Shown piece by piece: positions 1-9,816 of a DNA stretch of 64,000 nt (its first letter is position 1; the number at the start of each line of letters is the position of its first letter). The stretch is taken from NCBI GenBank assembly GCA_963755755.1, contig CAVWLJ010000011.1, positions 62,001 through 126,000 on the forward strand. The letters run 5' to 3'. Under the pieces are notes generated by a model that worked only from the letters and a program-made list of their open reading frames with translations, did not search any database and was not told the origin of the DNA. This stretch comes from DATKNA01 sp963755755 (GTDB lineage: Bacteria > Actinomycetota > Actinomycetes > Actinomycetales > Kineosporiaceae). A program made the position numbers and the translations under genes.

Positions 1-1218
1 GGCCAGCTCCTCCGCCAACTTGTCCTCGGGCGAGATCTGCTTGAACTCGGGGCTCTTCAGCACCGTCTGCGAGGCAGGGATCTTCCCCGTCTTCACCCAC
101 GGAATGGAGTTCTCGCCGACGTACTTGATGAAGTACTCCGACGCCTGGGTGACGTTCGGGTCGGAGCTGGTCTGGCGGGGCAGGACGAACTGGTGGGAGT
201 CCGCCCAGACGGCCTTCTGGGAACCGATCTGCGGCATCACGGTCGCGCCGAAGTCCTCCGGGTTCTTCTGCCCCCGGACGGTGTCGTTGACCTGCCAGAT
301 GCCGTTGATGTTGATCGCGTTCTGGCCGTTGTGGAGCGCGACGTAGTCGGCGTCCTGGGCGACGTTCGCCGGGCTGTAGCCCTGGGTGACCATGCTCCGC
401 ATCCAGGTCAGCGCCTGGACCGCCGGGTCCTGGTCCCACGTGGCCGTCTTCAGGTCGTCGCTGAACACCGACCCGCCGAACTGGTAGATCAGGCCGAAGT
501 AGGTCAGGCCGCCGGTGAACTGGAAGGGGCTGACCCAGAAGCCCTTGATCCCCTTGCCCTTCAGGGTCTTCAGGGCCTCCTCGAAGTCGTTCTTGTTCGT
601 CGGCGGCTTCTCCGGGTCCAGGCCCGCCTTCTTGAAGACCGCCTTGTTCCAGTACATCGCCAGGGGGTGGACGTCGAGCGGGATGCCGTACCGCTGGTTC
701 TTGTAGAGACCGCCCTGCCAGACGATCGGCGAGAAGTCGGACTCCTTGAGCTTGAGCGCGTCGGCGACGTCCTGGATCGGGACGATGGTGTTCTGGGCGG
801 CCGCGGTCCCGATGTCGTCGACGTGCATGGCGGCCACGTTCGGCCCGTTGCCGCTCGCCACCGCGGCGGGCATCTTCTGGAAGAAGTCGGCCCACTGGTA
901 GGTGTTCATGTCGACTTTGATCTTCGGGTTCTCGGAGTTGAACTTGTCGACGATCTGCTTGATCCCGACCCCGTCGGCACCGGTGAAGCCGTTCCAGAAC
1001 TTCACGGTGACGTTCGGGCCGGTGTAGCTGGCGCCCCCGTTGCCGCCCGCGGGTGCGCTCGCCGCCGGCGGGGTCTTCGACCCACCGCAGGCGGCGAGGG
1101 CCGCCATCAGGCCGAACCCCCCGCCGAGCGAGAGGAGGCCGCGCCGGCTGAGGCCGCTGTCGACGGCGGACTGGAGCCGGCGGGAGGGCCCGGCCGGCTG
1201 CTCGTTGTTCGACGTCAT
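1..1218 (-). CDS. Sugar ABC transporter substrate-binding lipoprotein (C-terminus beyond window)
   Basis: Extracellular solute-binding protein of the carbohydrate (family 1) type, the receptor of an ABC importer. The reading frame is open to the window edge, giving 406 residues without a stop. The N-terminus has a twin-arginine-like SRRGLL stretch at residues 24-29, a hydrophobic segment, and a lipobox ending LAAC with the lipidated Cys at 44. The body shows the usual binding-protein landmarks (VKFWNGFTG, DVHPLAMYWN, GIWQVND). I chose the ATG at 1218 because AAGGAG lies 8 bases upstream; an in-frame ATG at 1224 is too close to it. It sits 73 bases downstream of a GH43 glycosidase on the same strand, so the imported sugar is probably an arabinose- or xylose-containing oligosaccharide (inference). 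Confidence 0.9.
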   Translation of the reverse strand, partial: MTSNNEQPAGPSRRLQSAVDSGLSRRGLLSLGGGFGLMAALAACGGSKTPPAASAPAGGNGGASYTGPNVTVKFWNGFTGADGVGIKQIVDKFNSENPKIKVDMNTYQWADFFQKMPAAVASGNGPNVAAMHVDDIGTAAAQNTIVPIQDVADALKLKESDFSPIVWQGGLYKNQRYGIPLDVHPLAMYWNKAVFKKAGLDPEKPPTNKNDFEEALKTLKGKGIKGFWVSPFQFTGGLTYFGLIYQFGGSVFSDDLKTATWDQDPAVQALTWMRSMVTQGYSPANVAQDADYVALHNGQNAININGIWQVNDTVRGQKNPEDFGATVMPQIGSQKAVWADSHQFVLPRQTSSDPNVTQASEYFIKYVGENSIPWVKTGKIPASQTVLKSPEFKQISPEDKLAEELA

Positions 1219-1291
1219 CGTCATTGCTCCTTGTCGGTGGCCCCCGAACGGGCGGCCGTGGGTCGGTGCGGATACAGGGGTGCCGGGCAGG

Positions 1292-3165
1292 TCACGGGGT
1301 GTACACGCGGAAGTAGTCGAAGTCGGCTACCGCCGGTGCGGGCGCGCCGGGTCGGAACTCGCGCCCATGGACTCCAGGCCGACGCGGATCGCGCTGCCCT
1401 TGGGGAGGGTCCAGGCGCCGCCGCGGGTCCACGTGTGCCCGTTCCGGCTGCTGAACGGCGTGAGAACGCGCTCGCCCGTGGTGGGGTTCGTTCGTGCCGT
1501 GATCCGCAGCCAGGTCGTGAGCGCCGGTGGGCCGATGATGGTGCCGCCGTAGGAGGTGGCACCGGCGTACGGCATCTCCTTGCCGAACTCGGTCTGCCGG
1601 GTGTTCCAGATGGCGACCTTGGACAGCCGGGTGAAGAGGTCGTCGTTCACGTAGGCGATGAGACCCGCCTGCTGGAAGTTGCGCACTTCGTCAGTACCCA
1701 GGTCGAGCGTCAGCTTGGTCTGGACCGTCCAGTTCGCCCTGGGGGCGTCGCGGAGCAGCAGGCTCGCGGTGCCGCCCGGACCGATGAGGTCGACGCCTCG
1801 GTGGGCCAGTGCAGGGCGCCGCCCCGAGACCGTCATCTGCGGGGTGCGCACGAGTCTGCCAGCCGGCGCCGAGGGTGCCGCCGGTGAACTCGTCGGAGTC
1901 CTTGCGGTCGAGGCGCCCGGGGGTGAAGTTTCGCGGGCAGTCGGCGCCATTGGCTCTTGACGCGGGTCTTGGTGTGGACGCCGCGGACGACGGGGCCAGG
2001 CTGCACCGACTCGCTCGGGCCGCAGCCGTAACGGACGAGGGGCCAGCCGTGCACCCAGTCGATCCGGTCGATGAGCATCGGGCGCCGGTTGATCCCGAAC
2101 GGCTCGTTGAGGAAGGGGTTGTTCCGGTCGATCGCGTGGTAGACGATCCAGCGCTGACCGGCGTCGTCGGTGGCCATGCTGTTGTGGCCGGTACCGATCC
2201 ACCGGTTGCCGTTCTGGTAGAGCACCGGCGTCCCACCGGTCTCACCACCGACGTCGATGCGCAGGCCGTCCTTGTCCACGTAGGGGCCGGTGAGCGACCG
2301 CGACCGCGCGACCTCGACGCTGTAGCCGGTCGTCGGGCCCGCGCAGCAGTTGGCGTCGGAGCCGAAGAAGTACCAGTAGCCGTCCTTGCGCGTGATGTAC
2401 GTGCCCTCGAACTTGTTGTCGATGGCGATGCGCGTCTCCGGGCCGACCCGTGCTTGCCCGACGTGTCGAGCCGCTGCTGGAAGATCCCGCCGTAGTACGA
2501 GCCGTAGAAGATGTGCTCCGTGCCGTCGACGTCCCGGACCACCTCGGGGTCGAACGTCCACAGGTAGTTGTCCGGCCCTGCCCGGCGCGGGCCCACGACG
2601 GGGCCGCCGCTGTCGGTCCACGGGCCGAGCGGCGAAGGGGCCGTGGCCATGCCGATCGCGTTGTCGTTGACTTCCTCGGTCGGCGCCGCGCGGTGCCCTT
2701 GGTCTCGGTGACGACGTAGTACATGCGCCACTGGCCGCCGGCATAGTGCACGTCGGGCGCCCACATCGAGGCCATGTGCTGCGGGGTCGTCGTGTCCGCC
2801 CACGACGGGAGCGTCGCGAACGCATCCCCGGCGAACTGCCAGTGGACGAGGTCACGCGACTTCGACATCGGGATCAGGTGCCGGGTCCCGCCGGACTTCA
2901 GCGGGTCGGACGTCGCGTACGCGTACCACCAGCCGTCCCGGCCGCGCACGACGTCGGGGTCGGCGTAGGTGTCGGCGAAGGACTTGGTGACGGGGTTGCG
3001 GTACGTCGTCGACGCACGGGCGCCGGTGGCGCCGGTCGACGCGGCCGTCGACGTCGCGGTCGCCGCAGACGCCGCCGGAGCGCCCAGCAGGGCGAGGGCC
3101 AGGACCACGAAGGCGGAGACCACCCCGGCGAGGGGTCGTCCGGCGCCGTTGCCGGTGTCGTTCAT
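1292..3165 (-). CDS. Secreted GH43 family glycosidase (arabinanase/arabinofuranosidase type), frame broken about five times
   Basis: A glycoside hydrolase family 43 enzyme whose conserved blocks are spread over three frames: DPDVVRGRDGWWYAYA, then MWAPDVHY, then FDPEVV, then FEGTYI, then GHNSMATDDAG. The signal peptide (residues 1-40, ending ASA) starts at the ATG at 3165. After the five-bladed propeller follows a C-terminal beta-sandwich beginning DSDEFTGGTLGAGWQ and ending DYFRVYTP just before the stop. Frame changes fall near 2690, 2450, 1950, 1840 and 1345. The 2690 change is repaired by removing one GC (giving KGTAAPTEEV) and the 2450 change by adding one C, so sequencing error is likelier than decay. 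Family GH43 acts on arabinan or arabinoxylan; the exact bond cannot be told from sequence. It shares a divergent control region with the second GH43 gene. Confidence 0.8.
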
Positions 3166-3183
3166 GCGGGGAGTTTGCACCTA

Positions 3184-3197
3184 TTCCATCGTTGGAA
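3184..3197. promoter_or_regulatory. Inverted repeat operator between divergent GH43 genes
   Basis: TTCCA-TCGT-TGGAA is a perfect 5+4+5 inverted repeat in the 83-base gap between the two divergent GH43 genes. Its size and position fit a repressor site, for instance of the LacI family that usually controls sugar-use genes; no regulator gene is in the window. Confidence 0.45.
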
Positions 3198-3248
3198 CAA
3201 GACGTAGTATCGCCGCACTTCGGTAACGATGCCCGGAAGGTCGGTGGG

Positions 3249-4227
3249 ATGAGCAGGCCATACCACAACCCCGTCCATCCGGGGTACTTCGCCGACCCCT
3301 TCACGCTGGGCGTGGGCGACGGCTACCTGGCATGGGGAACCGGGCACGTCATCGGGCACCTGGTCTTCGAGACCCTGCACTCCCCGGACCTCGTGCACTG
3401 GACGTCGGTGGGTGGAGCGCTCGAGCGGCTGGCACCCGAGCTGGAGGCCCGGCTGGGCACGGACTACTGGGCCCCGGAGGTCGTCCCGGCGGACGGCGCG
3501 GTGGTGGATGTACTACTCCGTGGGGCGCGGGGACGTCGGGCACTCGCTCCGGGTGGCCGTGGCGGACGAGCCCGTCGGGCCCTACCGCGACCTCGGGGTG
3601 GACCTGACGCCGCACGAGCGGTTCGCCATCGACCCGCACCCGTTCGTCGACGTCGACGGCACCCGCTACCTCTTCTACGCCCGGGACGTGCTCGACGGCC
3701 CCAGGGTCGGGACCATGCTCGCCGCCGACGTCCTGGAGGGCATGGACCGGCTCAGCGGGCGCCCCACGCCCGTGCTGGCCCCGACCGGGGACTGGCAGAT
3801 CTTCAGCCGCTCGCGGTCGATGTACGGGGGCGTGTACGACTGGCACACGCTCGAAGGGCCGTTCGTGCGCCGGCACGGTGGGCGCTACGTGCTCTTCTAC
3901 TCGGGCGGCAACTGGGAGGAGCCGACGTACGGGGTCGGCTGGGCGGAGGCGGACCATCCGCTGGGCCCCTGGCACGAGCAGCCCGGGCGCCCTCCGCTCC
4001 TGCGCACCGTGCCGGGCCGGGTGATCGGCCCCGGGCACAACTGTGTCGTCACGGGTCCGGACGGGCAGGACGTCGTCGTCTACCACGCCTGGGACGCCGA
4101 ACGGACCGCGCGCAGACTGTGCATCGACCCCCTCGGATGGACCGCGTCCGGCCCCGTCGTCGACGGGCCGACGTACACCGAGACGGACCTGCAGCGCGTG
4201 GTCGCGCCGGTCACCTCCCCGCCCTGA
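3249..4227 (+). CDS. Second GH43-like glycosidase, cytoplasmic, one frameshift
   Basis: A GH43/GH62-superfamily five-bladed propeller hydrolase of about 325 residues without a signal peptide, so probably cytoplasmic. The start ATG at 3249 begins MSRPYHNPVHPGYFADP, with the DP of the catalytic base block, and has GGAAGG upstream. The frame breaks at about 3501: adding TG restores AVWWMYYSVG. Downstream blocks include FAIDPHPFVDVDGTRYLFYARD, SMYGGVYDWHTLEGPFV (general acid Glu) and GPGHNCVVTGPDG. Together with the secreted GH43 it suggests a two-step scheme: extracellular cleavage, ABC import, intracellular trimming (inference). Confidence 0.8.
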
Positions 4228-4338
4228 CCCTCGGACTCCGACCGGCTGGGCCGATCTCCACAACTGTGCGGGGCGCCGGCTGTGAAACGCTGCCGATGCC
4301 GCTGTCGGAGGGCCCCCCTAAGTTGCGGGCATCCCGTG

Positions 4339-4363
4339 GACGCGCACGACGCGTGCGGGCGTC
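4339..4363. promoter_or_regulatory. Imperfect inverted repeat upstream of the permease
   Basis: GACGC-GCAC and GTGC-GGGCGTC arms face each other 25-49 bases upstream of the permease start. It could be an operator for the catabolic genes downstream; GC-rich DNA yields such arms easily, so support is weak. Confidence 0.25.
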
Positions 4364-4387
4364 CGCATCGAGCCCTGGGAGGGGCGC

Positions 4388-5851
4388 ATGGCCATCGGTT
4401 GGAAGCTCCACGGCGACGGACGCACCCTGGCCCCGGGTGACGTCGTCGCACCCGACGAGCGGCTGGGCTGGGGGCGCACCGTCGGCCTCGGCGCCCAGCA
4501 CGTGGTGGCGATGTTCGGTGCCACGTTCGTCTTCCCGCTCATCATGGGGTTGAACCCGCAGCTCGCGATCATGATGAGTGGCATCGCGACGATCATCTTC
4601 CTGCTGATCGTGCAGGGGAAGGTCCCGAGCTACCTGGGCACCAGCGCCGCGTTCGTCGGCGGCGTGGCCGCGATCCGGGCGCAAGGAGGCAACTCCCAGC
4701 AGGTGACCGGCGCGATCCTCATCGCGGGCCTGGTGCTCGCGGTGGTCGGCGTGATCATCCACTTCGCGGGCAGCCGGGTCGTCTACGCGGTGCTCCCCCC
4801 GGCCGTCACCGGCGCCGTCGTCATGCTCATCGGGTTCAACCTCGCGCCGGTCGTGGCCAGCGTCTACTGGCCGCAGGACCAGGGCATCGCGCTGCTCGTC
4901 ATGCTGTTCGTCATCGTCGTCAGCCTCGCGACCCGCGGCTTCATCAGCCGGATCGCCATCTTCCTGGCGCTGGTGTTCGGCTACGTCCTGTCCTGGGGAG
5001 CCGACAAGATCTTCGGGCAGATCACGTCCTACGACGCCGCCGCGGGCAAGGTCACGACGCACTACCGGGTCAGCTGGACGAACGTGGACGCCGCGAGCTG
5101 GTTGGGCTTCCCGCCCGCGACCGGGACGATCGGCCCCGACGGCAAGCCGCTGGTCGGCTACCACGCGCCGAGCTTCTCGCTGACGTTCATCCTGCTCGTG
5201 CTCCCCGCCGTGATCGCCCTCATCGCGGAGAACACCGGCCACGTCAAGGCCGTCGCGGAGATGACCGGGGCCAACCTCGACCCCTACATGGGCCGCGCCA
5301 TCGCCGCGGACGGCATCGGCACCGCCGTGGCGAGCTCCGTGGGCGGCTCCCCCACCACGACCTACGCGGAGAACATCGGCGTCATGGCCGCGACCCGGGT
5401 CTACTCGACCGCCGCCTACTGGGTGGCCGCGGTCGTGGCGATCCTCTTCGGCCTCTCGCCCAAGTTCGGCGCGCTGGTGTCGGCGACGCCTGGCGGCGTC
5501 CTCGGCGGCATCACCGTCGTGCTCTACGGCATGATCGGCCTGCTCGGCGCCAAGATCTGGAAGGAGAACGGCGTCGACTTCGGCAACCCGGTCAACCTGG
5601 TGCCGCTCGCCGCAGGCATCGTCATCGCGATCGGCGGTGTGAGCTGGCAGATCACGAAGGACTTCACGCTGAGCGGCATCGCCTTCGGCACCATCGTCGC
5701 CGTCGGCGGCTGGCACCTGGCACGCGTGCTGGCGCCCAAGGAGATGCGCGACGCCGTGGACTCCCAACGCCGGGTCGGCGGCGCCTCGCTCGTCGTCGAC
5801 GCGCCCGGCGCGTACGTCGAGCCCGACCCGTACGACACCGACCGCCGCTGA
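4388..5851 (+). CDS. NCS2 family nucleobase permease, uracil type
   Basis: A 487-residue polytopic inner-membrane protein of the nucleobase:cation symporter 2 family. Diagnostic segments are GTSAAFVGG near residue 83, the substrate-binding ALIAENTGHVKAV in TM8, and PTTTYAENIGVMAATRVYS in TM10 around residues 322-340. The NIGVMA-TRVYS form is that of uracil permeases (UraA, RutG, PyrP), whereas xanthine/urate carriers read NVG-TGV. A GGGAGGGG Shine-Dalgarno lies just upstream of the ATG. It is followed after 65 bases by the molybdenum hydroxylase genes, so it probably imports the substrate of that enzyme. Confidence 0.9.
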   Translation: MAIGWKLHGDGRTLAPGDVVAPDERLGWGRTVGLGAQHVVAMFGATFVFPLIMGLNPQLAIMMSGIATIIFLLIVQGKVPSYLGTSAAFVGGVAAIRAQGGNSQQVTGAILIAGLVLAVVGVIIHFAGSRVVYAVLPPAVTGAVVMLIGFNLAPVVASVYWPQDQGIALLVMLFVIVVSLATRGFISRIAIFLALVFGYVLSWGADKIFGQITSYDAAAGKVTTHYRVSWTNVDAASWLGFPPATGTIGPDGKPLVGYHAPSFSLTFILLVLPAVIALIAENTGHVKAVAEMTGANLDPYMGRAIAADGIGTAVASSVGGSPTTTYAENIGVMAATRVYSTAAYWVAAVVAILFGLSPKFGALVSATPGGVLGGITVVLYGMIGLLGAKIWKENGVDFGNPVNLVPLAAGIVIAIGGVSWQITKDFTLSGIAFGTIVAVGGWHLARVLAPKEMRDAVDSQRRVGGASLVVDAPGAYVEPDPYDTDRR

Positions 5852-5916
5852 CCCTCCCCTCGCGCTCGCGGCGGGCCGTGTGGAGAAGGCCCGCCCGGCC
5901 AGAGAGGATGACCAGC

Positions 5917-6800
5917 GTGAAGCCGTCGCCGTTCACCTACCACCGCCCGGAGAGCCTCGGTGAGGCGCTCGCGGTGCTGGCCGAGGTGGGCGGCGACGGC
6001 AAGGTCCTCGCGGGCGGGCAGAGCCTGCTGCCCATCCTCTCGATGCGGCTGGCGGCGCCGGGGCACCTCGTCGACGTCAACCGGCTCACGGACCTGGCCT
6101 ACGTACGTACGGCACCGGATGGCGTCCGGGTCGGCGCGCTCGCCAGGCACGCGTCCGTCGAGCGCGACCCGGCCGCGGCCGCGGCCCAGCCGCTGCTGCG
6201 GCAGGCGCTGCGGCTCGTCGCGCACCCCACGATCCGCAACCGTGGGACGACGGTGGGCTCCTTGGCGCACGCCGACCCCGCGGGCGAGATGACGGCGGTG
6301 CTCGCGGTACTCGGCGGCCGGGTGACGCTGGCCGCCGCGGGCAGGCGCCGGAAGGTGGACGCCGTGGACTTCTTCGTGGGTCCGCTCGAGTCGGCGGTCC
6401 GCCCCGGCGAACTCGCGATCGAGGCCTTCTTCCCGGCGGCACCGCCCGGCTCCGGGACGGCGTTCCTCGAGGTCGCCCGCCGGCACGGGGACTACGCCGT
6501 CTGCGGCGTCGCCGCGGTCGTCACACCCTCCGACGATGGCGTCGCGGCTCGGCTCGGCTACGTCTCGATGGGGCCGACGCCGTCGGTCTCGCGGTTGGAC
6601 GCCGTGGCGCCCTCGGGACGTGGATCCGATCCCGCGCAGCTGGGCAGAGGCCGCCGCCGCGGCGGTCGACGGCCTGGAGCCGGAGGGCGACATCCACGCG
6701 ACGGCGAGGTATCGCGCTGCACCTCGCGCGGGTGCTCACGGCCAGGGCCCTCGCCGCCGCCTGGTCGGCGTCCGGCGCGGCCGCCGAGGAGGCGGCGTGA
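5917..6800 (+). CDS. Xanthine dehydrogenase family FAD-binding subunit (CoxM/XdhB type), two frameshifts
   Basis: Medium FAD subunit of a molybdenum hydroxylase. The FAD-binding PCMH fold is shown by VLAGGQSLLPILSMRLAAP near residues 30-48 and by the TIRNRGTTVGSLAHADPAGE block that contacts the flavin. The GTG at 5917 is preferred because AGAGAGG ends 9 bases before it; an in-frame ATG at 5908 abuts that motif. The frame breaks near 6600 and again at 6714, where restoring one GC in the CGCG tract gives ARYRALHLARVL and the normal C-terminus. The stop overlaps the GTG of the iron-sulfur subunit (GTGA). Confidence 0.85.
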
Positions 6801-7325
6801 CGGAGCAGCAGGTGCCGATCCGGCTGACGTGTCAACGGCACCGAGCACCGGGTCGAGGTGCCCGTCCGACGGCTGCTCTCCGACGCGCTGCGCTACGACA
6901 TCGGGCTCACCGGCACGCACGTGGGGTGCGAGCACGGGGTCTGCGGGGCGTGCACCGTGCTGCTCGACGGCGTCCCGGTCCGGTCGTGCCTGCTGCTGGC
7001 CGCGACCGTCGACGGCGGCACGGTGACCACGGTCGAAGGGCTCGCCGGCAGGGACGGCACGCCGCACCCGGTGCAGCAGGCGTTCAAGGAGTGCCACGGC
7101 CTGCAGTGCGGCTTCTGCACCCCCGGCTTCCTCACCACGGTCGCGGCCTACCTCGAGGAGAACCCGGACCCGACGGAGGAGGAGGCGCGCGAGGCCATCG
7201 CAGGGAACCTCTGCCGCTGCACCGGCTACCAGAACATCGTGGCGTCGGTGCTGCGCGCGGCGGAGCTGACGCGGGAAGCGGGGCCGGCTCCACTGGCGGA
7301 ACCCACCCGGGAGGCGCGGGCGTGA
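6797..7325 (+). CDS. (2Fe-2S)-binding subunit of molybdenum hydroxylase (CoxS/XdhA type), one frameshift
   Basis: Small electron-transfer subunit with two [2Fe-2S] clusters. The plant-ferredoxin cluster ligands are in HVGCEHGVCGACTVLLDG plus RSC, and the second helical cluster in LQCGFCTPGF and LCRCTGYQN. The GTG at 6797 overlaps the previous stop. An indel near 6829-6832 splits the first beta strand; adding GC gives RLTCVNGTEHRVEV. About 175 residues after correction, which is normal for the family. It ends in a 4-base GTGA overlap with the large subunit, so the three subunits are made in step. Confidence 0.88.
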
Positions 7326-9742
7326 CCGCGCTCGACGAGCCGCTGGTCGGCAGCTCCCTCGTCGGCAGCCGGGTGCAGCGCCGCGAGGACGACCGGCTCC
7401 TGCGGGGCGAGGGCAAGTACCTCGCCGACCTCGTCCACGGCACCTGGTCCGCAGCGTTGGTGCGGAGCCCGCACGCGCACGCCCGCGTCCTCGACGTCGA
7501 CGTCTCGCAGGCCCTCGACGTGGAGGGCCTGGTCGGCATCTACACCTACGAGGATCTGCTGGACGCCGACGCCCGTGCCGGCACACGCGTCGCGGAGCAG
7601 CTGCCGCTGCTCATCCCGCACCCGGCGCTCACCCACGGCCGCACGGGGTACGCCCTCGCGAACGGCGTCGTCCGGTACGTCGGCGAGCCCGTCGTGCTGG
7701 TCGTGGCGACCGACCGGTACGTCGCCGAGGACGTGGTCGACCGGATCCGGGTGTCGTACGAGGTGCTGCCCCCGGTCGTGGGCGTCGAGGCCGCACGGGC
7801 GGCCGAGCGCCTCGTGCACGACGACGCGCCGGGCAACGTGTCGGCGCATCTGATCCAGGAGGTCGGCGACGCCCCGGCCGCCATCGAGAACGCCCCGCAC
7901 GTGCTCGAGCTCGACCTCGACGTCCAGCGGTCGCTCTCGAGCCCGCTCGAGGGTCGTGGCGTCGTCGCCCGCTGGGACGCCGACGAGGGGTCGATGCGGA
8001 TCTGGTCGTCCACGCAGACGTCGACCGGCGTCCGGGCGGCGGTGGCGGCCAAGCTCGCCCTGCCGCTCGCGAAGGTGGAGTGCATCACCCCGGACGTCGG
8101 GGGCGGCTTCGGGGTGAAGATCATGCACCCGTGGCCGGAGGAGGTGCTCGTGCCGTGGGCGGCGCGGGTGCTGGGCCACGACGTGTCGTTCGTCGAGGAC
8201 CGCCGCGAGCACTTCGTCTCCAGCGCCCACGAGCGCCGGCAACTGCAGCACGTGCGGGTCGGCTTCGACGACGCGGGCCGCATCCTCGGGCTCGACGTCA
8301 CGCTGTGGCACGACAACGGCGCCTACACCCCGTACGGGATCATCGTGCCGATCATCAGCTCGACCCAGCTGCTCGGGCCGTACAAGCCCGGCGCGTACCG
8401 GGTGGAGTTCTTCTCGCTCTACACGAACACCGTGGTCGTCACGCCGTACCGCGGCGCGGGCCGGCCGCAGGGCGTGTTCGCGATGGAACGCACGATGGAC
8501 GCGATCGCCGCCGAACTGGGCCTCGACCGCGCGGAGGTCCGGGCCGCGAACTTCATCCAGCCCGACGAGTTCCCGTTCGACCAGGGCCTGACCTTCCAGG
8601 ACGGGCGCCCGCTGATCTACGACTCCGGGAACTACCCGGAGATGCTCCGCAAGATCAAGGCACTCGTCGGGTGGGACGACTTCGCCGCGTACCGGGACAC
8701 GGCCCGTGCCGAGGGACGCCGGGTGGGCATCGGCCTCGCCTGCTACGTGGAGGGCACCGGCGTCGGTCCGTACGAGGGCGCGCACGTGCAGGTCGAGACG
8801 TCCGGGCGGGTCAACGTCTCGATCGGCCTGACCACGCAGGGGCAGGGGCACCAGACCGCCTTCGCGCAGGTCGCCGCCGACGCCCTCGGCGTCCGGCTCG
8901 AGGACGTGCACGTGACCTCTGGCGACACCCGCCGCTTCGGCTACGCGGTCGGCACCTTCGCCTCGCGCGCCGCGGTGATGAGCGGCAACGCGGTGGGGCT
9001 GGCGGCGGCGAAGGTCCGGCAGAAGGCGCTGCGGATCGCCGCGGACGCCCTCGAGGTGGACCCCTCCGACCTGGAGATCGTGGACGGGGTCGTTCGGGTG
9101 GCGGGGGCGCCCGCGAGTTCGATCCCGCTGTCGACGGTGGCGGTGCTTTCGAACCCGCTCCGCTACGCCTTCGACGCCTCGGCGGCCGCGGCCACCCAGT
9201 TCGCCGGCTCCGCGCATCCGGACCGGCCGCCGGTGGCGGACGACGACGAGCCCGGCCTGGAGGCGACGGACTACTACTCCCCGATCCGGTCGACCTTCGC
9301 CAGCGGCATGCACGCCGGCGTCGTGGAGACCGACCCGGAGACGGCCGAGATCCACGTGCTGCGCTACTGCGTCGTCCACGACTGCGGCACCCTGGTCAAC
9401 CCCATGATCGTCGAGGGGCAGATCCACGGCGGGGTGGCGCAGGGGGTCGGCGGCGCGCTCTACGAGAAGGTCGAGTACGACGAGAACGGGCAGATCCTCA
9501 ACGCCTCGTTCATGGACTTCCTCATGCCGTACGCCACGGAGGTCCCCCGGATCGAGACGGACCACCTCGAGACGCCGTCGCCGCTCAACCCCCTCGGTAT
9601 CAAGGGCGCCGGCGAGGCCGGCGTCATCCCCGGGATGGCCGTCTTCGCCGCCGCCATCGAGGACGCCGAAGGCATCCCCATCCGGACGATGCCGATCTCG
9701 CCGAGCGACCTGTTCGAGCTGCGCGAGCAGCGCGAGAACTGA
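7322..9742 (+). CDS. Molybdopterin-binding large subunit, xanthine dehydrogenase/CoxL form II family
   Basis: An intact 806-residue catalytic subunit of a molybdenum hydroxylase that hydroxylates a heterocycle or aldehyde. The active-site loop reads PYRGAGR at residues 375-381. True CO dehydrogenases (form I) carry AYRCSFR here, so this is a form II enzyme. Other cofactor contacts are GGGFGVKI, TQGQGHQT and the catalytic Glu765 in GIKGAGEAG. The GTG start overlaps the CoxS stop. With the uracil-type permease upstream and an amidase downstream it may oxidise uracil, thymine or a related N-heterocycle (inference); the substrate pocket cannot be read from sequence alone. Confidence 0.9.
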   Translation: MTALDEPLVGSSLVGSRVQRREDDRLLRGEGKYLADLVHGTWSAALVRSPHAHARVLDVDVSQALDVEGLVGIYTYEDLLDADARAGTRVAEQLPLLIPHPALTHGRTGYALANGVVRYVGEPVVLVVATDRYVAEDVVDRIRVSYEVLPPVVGVEAARAAERLVHDDAPGNVSAHLIQEVGDAPAAIENAPHVLELDLDVQRSLSSPLEGRGVVARWDADEGSMRIWSSTQTSTGVRAAVAAKLALPLAKVECITPDVGGGFGVKIMHPWPEEVLVPWAARVLGHDVSFVEDRREHFVSSAHERRQLQHVRVGFDDAGRILGLDVTLWHDNGAYTPYGIIVPIISSTQLLGPYKPGAYRVEFFSLYTNTVVVTPYRGAGRPQGVFAMERTMDAIAAELGLDRAEVRAANFIQPDEFPFDQGLTFQDGRPLIYDSGNYPEMLRKIKALVGWDDFAAYRDTARAEGRRVGIGLACYVEGTGVGPYEGAHVQVETSGRVNVSIGLTTQGQGHQTAFAQVAADALGVRLEDVHVTSGDTRRFGYAVGTFASRAAVMSGNAVGLAAAKVRQKALRIAADALEVDPSDLEIVDGVVRVAGAPASSIPLSTVAVLSNPLRYAFDASAAAATQFAGSAHPDRPPVADDDEPGLEATDYYSPIRSTFASGMHAGVVETDPETAEIHVLRYCVVHDCGTLVNPMIVEGQIHGGVAQGVGGALYEKVEYDENGQILNASFMDFLMPYATEVPRIETDHLETPSPLNPLGIKGAGEAGVIPGMAVFAAAIEDAEGIPIRTMPISPSDLFELREQREN

Positions 9743-9816
9743 CCGGCCTCGCCGCCGTCGCAGGGCTGTCGCTCCGGCTCGGGCTGTAGGGTCTCGCCAC
9801 TGCCGAGGAGGTCCAC

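Noticed and set aside
193..1887. 564-residue plus-strand ORF
   Set aside because: It is the shadow of the binding-protein and GH43 genes on the minus strand, with low-complexity Arg/Val-rich sequence.
7226..9565. 779-residue minus-strand ORF
   Set aside because: Antisense shadow of the large molybdenum hydroxylase subunit.
7322..9742. Aerobic carbon monoxide dehydrogenase large subunit
   Set aside because: The active-site loop is PYRGAGR, not the AYRCSFR of true CO dehydrogenases; it is a form II molybdenum hydroxylase.
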